From Planctomycetota bacterium (lineage in GTDB: Bacteria > Planctomycetota > PLA2): DNA of 6,985 nt. Below are positions 5,588 to 6,985 of the stretch, one piece after another. The position numbers and the translations under genes are program-made. Where the stretch lies: positions 1 through 6,985 of the forward strand of contig JAKLKT010000153.1 of assembly GCA_023150495.1 (NCBI GenBank), read 5' to 3'. The stretch's first letter is position 1, and every line of letters starts with the position of its first letter. Under the pieces are notes generated by a model. The model was not told where the DNA came from, made no database searches, and saw nothing but the letters and a program-made list of their open reading frames with translations.

Positions 5588-6790
5588 ATGGACCCCGTCC
5601 TGCGCGAGCAGTTCAACGCGGCCTGGACCGAGGACCTCTACCGCAAGGTGCGGGAGGACCTCGAGCGCCGGCTCAGCTGCCGCGTCCCCTTCCGCGTCGC
5701 CGAGACGCCCATCTTCTTCCCGGCCGACTTCCGCGAGCGCTTCTCGCGCGCCGCGACGGAGATCATGGCGCAGCTCTCGAACCCGGGCTGGATCGCCGCG
5801 CAGGAGGACGCCGTGCCGGCGGCCTACCGCGCGCCGCGGCGCGACCCGCTGCCGCAGGTGGCGCAGGTCGACTTCGCGATCGTGCGCGAGGAGGACGGCT
5901 CCCTCGGCCCGCGGCTCGTCGAGCTCCAGGGGTTCCCGTCGCTCTACGGCTTCCAGATCCTCCTCTCGGAAGTCTGGGCCGAGCACCTCTCGACGCTGAA
6001 GGGCATGCCCGACAAGTGGCGGATGTTCTTCGGCGGCTTCGAGCGCGTGCGCGCGATGGCGCTCATCCGCGAGACGCTGCTCGCGGAGCATGAGCCCGAG
6101 GAGGTGGTCCTCCTCGACCTCGACCCCGACACGCAGAAGACCTTCCCGGACTTCCGCGCGACGCAGCGGTGGTGGGGCGTCGACCCCGTCTGCCTGAGCG
6201 CGATCCGGCGCGAGGGAAGGAAGCTCTTCCGCGAGAAGGACGGCAAGAAGATCCCCGTGAAGCGCGTCTTCCAGCGCGTGGTCTTCGACGAGCTCGAGAA
6301 GTCGAAGCTCCCGCGCACGTTCTCGTTCCACGAGGATCTCGAGGTCGAGTGGGTGCCGCATCCCGCGTGGTACTACCTGTGGTCGAAGCGCTCCATGCTC
6401 TCGCTGGACCACTGGGCGGTGCCGAAGACGCGGCTCGTGAGCGCGGGCACGCCCGGCGACCTCTCGCGCTACGTGCTGAAGCCCCTCTACTCCTTCGCCG
6501 GCGGCGGCGTGAACGTCGACCCGGCGCCCGCGGACGTGGCTGCGGTCCCCGCGAACGAGCGCGACAAGTGGATCCTCCAGGAGAAGGTCGAGTACGCGCC
6601 CGCGTTCAGGAGCGCGAAGGGCGACGGCGTGAAGGCCGAGGTCCGGATGATGTTCGTGCGCCCCGAGGGGGACGACTCGATGACGCTCCTCATGAGCCTC
6701 CTGCGCCTCTCGCGCGGGAAGATGATGGGCGTGAACTTCAACAAGGACCTCGACTGGACCGGCGCGTCCGTCGGCCTCTGGCCGGCGTGA
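5588..6790 (+). CDS. Circularly permuted ATP-grasp protein resembling glutathionylspermidine synthetase
   Basis: This 400-residue protein is probably an amide ligase of the circularly permuted ATP-grasp type. The metal-binding motif comes early: VDFAIVREEDGS and RLVELQGFPSLYGF give Asp95, Glu112 and Gln114, resembling the D...E-x-N-x-x-x-P-x-S-L-Y pattern of glutathionylspermidine synthetase. The nucleotide-binding parts come late: YVLKPLYSFAGGGV (295-308; Lys298, Gly305-307), hinge WILQEKVEYAP (328-338), and VKAEVRMMFV (348-357). The order is therefore inverted relative to a standard ATP-grasp such as the first gene of this cluster. A normally conserved Asn in the metal site appears to be Gln114. 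The middle (about 145-290) has LLDLDPDTQ and several basic segments and may bind the substrates. I infer, by analogy only, that it joins an amine or polyamine to a carboxylate. It overlaps the following gene by GTGA, suggesting coupled translation. Confidence 0.72.
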   Translation: MDPVLREQFNAAWTEDLYRKVREDLERRLSCRVPFRVAETPIFFPADFRERFSRAATEIMAQLSNPGWIAAQEDAVPAAYRAPRRDPLPQVAQVDFAIVREEDGSLGPRLVELQGFPSLYGFQILLSEVWAEHLSTLKGMPDKWRMFFGGFERVRAMALIRETLLAEHEPEEVVLLDLDPDTQKTFPDFRATQRWWGVDPVCLSAIRREGRKLFREKDGKKIPVKRVFQRVVFDELEKSKLPRTFSFHEDLEVEWVPHPAWYYLWSKRSMLSLDHWAVPKTRLVSAGTPGDLSRYVLKPLYSFAGGGVNVDPAPADVAAVPANERDKWILQEKVEYAPAFRSAKGDGVKAEVRMMFVRPEGDDSMTLLMSLLRLSRGKMMGVNFNKDLDWTGASVGLWPA

Positions 6791-6985
6791 GGCGAGTCGA
6801 GGGGGCTCCGGGGGCCCTCGCGTGGGCGGCGCTCCTCGCCGGCTCGTTCCTCGTCGACCGGCGCGCCTACCTCGCGGTCGGCCGGCCGCGCGGCAGCCGC
6901 GCGCACGCCGTCGAGGACCTGCTCTCGCTCTTCGAGCGGATGGGGGAGAGCTGGTTCGCGCTGCTCGTCGGGGTCACGATGCTGC
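6787..6985 (+). CDS. N-terminal part of a membrane protein (possibly PAP2-like), running off the right edge
   Basis: A GTG overlapping the previous stop as GTGA (6787-6790) opens a frame with no stop to the window end, giving 66 codons. There is no clear Shine-Dalgarno, which fits translational coupling. Residues 10-31 (ALAWAALLAGSFLVDRRAYLAV) contain a likely first membrane helix. A basic, Arg-rich loop (33-40) follows, then the amphipathic stretch AVEDLLSLFERMGES, and a second hydrophobic segment beginning at WFALLVGVTML (56-66). The pattern of a short helix, an RMG-type turn and a second helix recalls the start of PAP2-family membrane phosphatases, but the diagnostic motifs would lie beyond the edge, so the family is only a guess. 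It may be the last step or membrane partner of the amide-ligase cluster. Confidence 0.55.
   Translation, partial: MRRVEGAPGALAWAALLAGSFLVDRRAYLAVGRPRGSRAHAVEDLLSLFERMGESWFALLVGVTML
6798..6816 (+). repeat. GC-rich dispersed motif, copy at the start of the membrane protein gene
   Basis: CGAGGGGGCTCCGGGGGCC is identical over 19 bases to the reverse complement of 160-178. Here it lies inside the first codons (EGAPGA) of the right-edge gene. The same six residues are also encoded in frame next to the left-edge gene, though there before its apparent start. Confidence 0.45.

Noticed and set aside
3145..5616. An 823-codon open frame on the minus strand
   Set aside because: It lies wholly antisense to three recognisable genes and has the Arg/Leu/Val/Asp-rich composition produced by reversed high-GC codons, with no domain signal.

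Overview
The window is about 70% GC by eye, densely coded on both strands, and uses GTG as well as ATG starts. This suggests a bacterial chromosome from a high-GC lineage such as Myxococcota, Acidobacteriota, Planctomycetota or a related uncultured phylum. Nothing in the sequence fixes the phylum. I saw no tRNA, rRNA, CRISPR array, insertion sequence or phage gene.

Layout. Left block, minus strand: a fragment of an unrecognised, probably membrane-anchored protein (1-147); a 403-residue exported or membrane-anchored protein of unknown family (181-1392); a 158-base spacer carrying three helically phased inverted 8-mers (1474-1503); and a cytoplasmic esterase D-like alpha/beta hydrolase (1551-2264). 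A 113-base divergent intergenic region (2265-2377) follows, with a plausible extended -10 promoter firing rightward. Right block, plus strand: a RimK-like ATP-grasp ligase (2378-3310); a YbdK/GCS2-type carboxylate-amine ligase overlapping it by four bases (3307-4419); an M29-type metallo-aminopeptidase (4507-5535); a second, apparently circularly permuted ATP-grasp protein resembling glutathionylspermidine synthetase (5588-6790); and the first 66 codons of a membrane protein (6787-6985), again overlapping by four bases.

How the genes may work together. Three enzymes of different ATP-dependent amide-ligase superfamilies lie together with a peptidase, in an order that recalls glutathione and glutathionylspermidine metabolism: GCS2 for a gamma-glutamyl-type bond, ATP-grasp for the next residue, a GspS-like ATP-grasp for a C-terminal amine or polyamine cap, and a peptidase for trimming or turnover. 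I infer a pathway making a small peptide-like or amine-conjugated metabolite, or a peptide tag. The product cannot be read from sequence, and no thiol chemistry is implied directly. The divergent esterase may act on a related ester but could be unrelated. The GC-rich motif GGGGGCTCCGGGGGCC recurs in near-identical form at several gene boundaries and may be a dispersed element of this genome.
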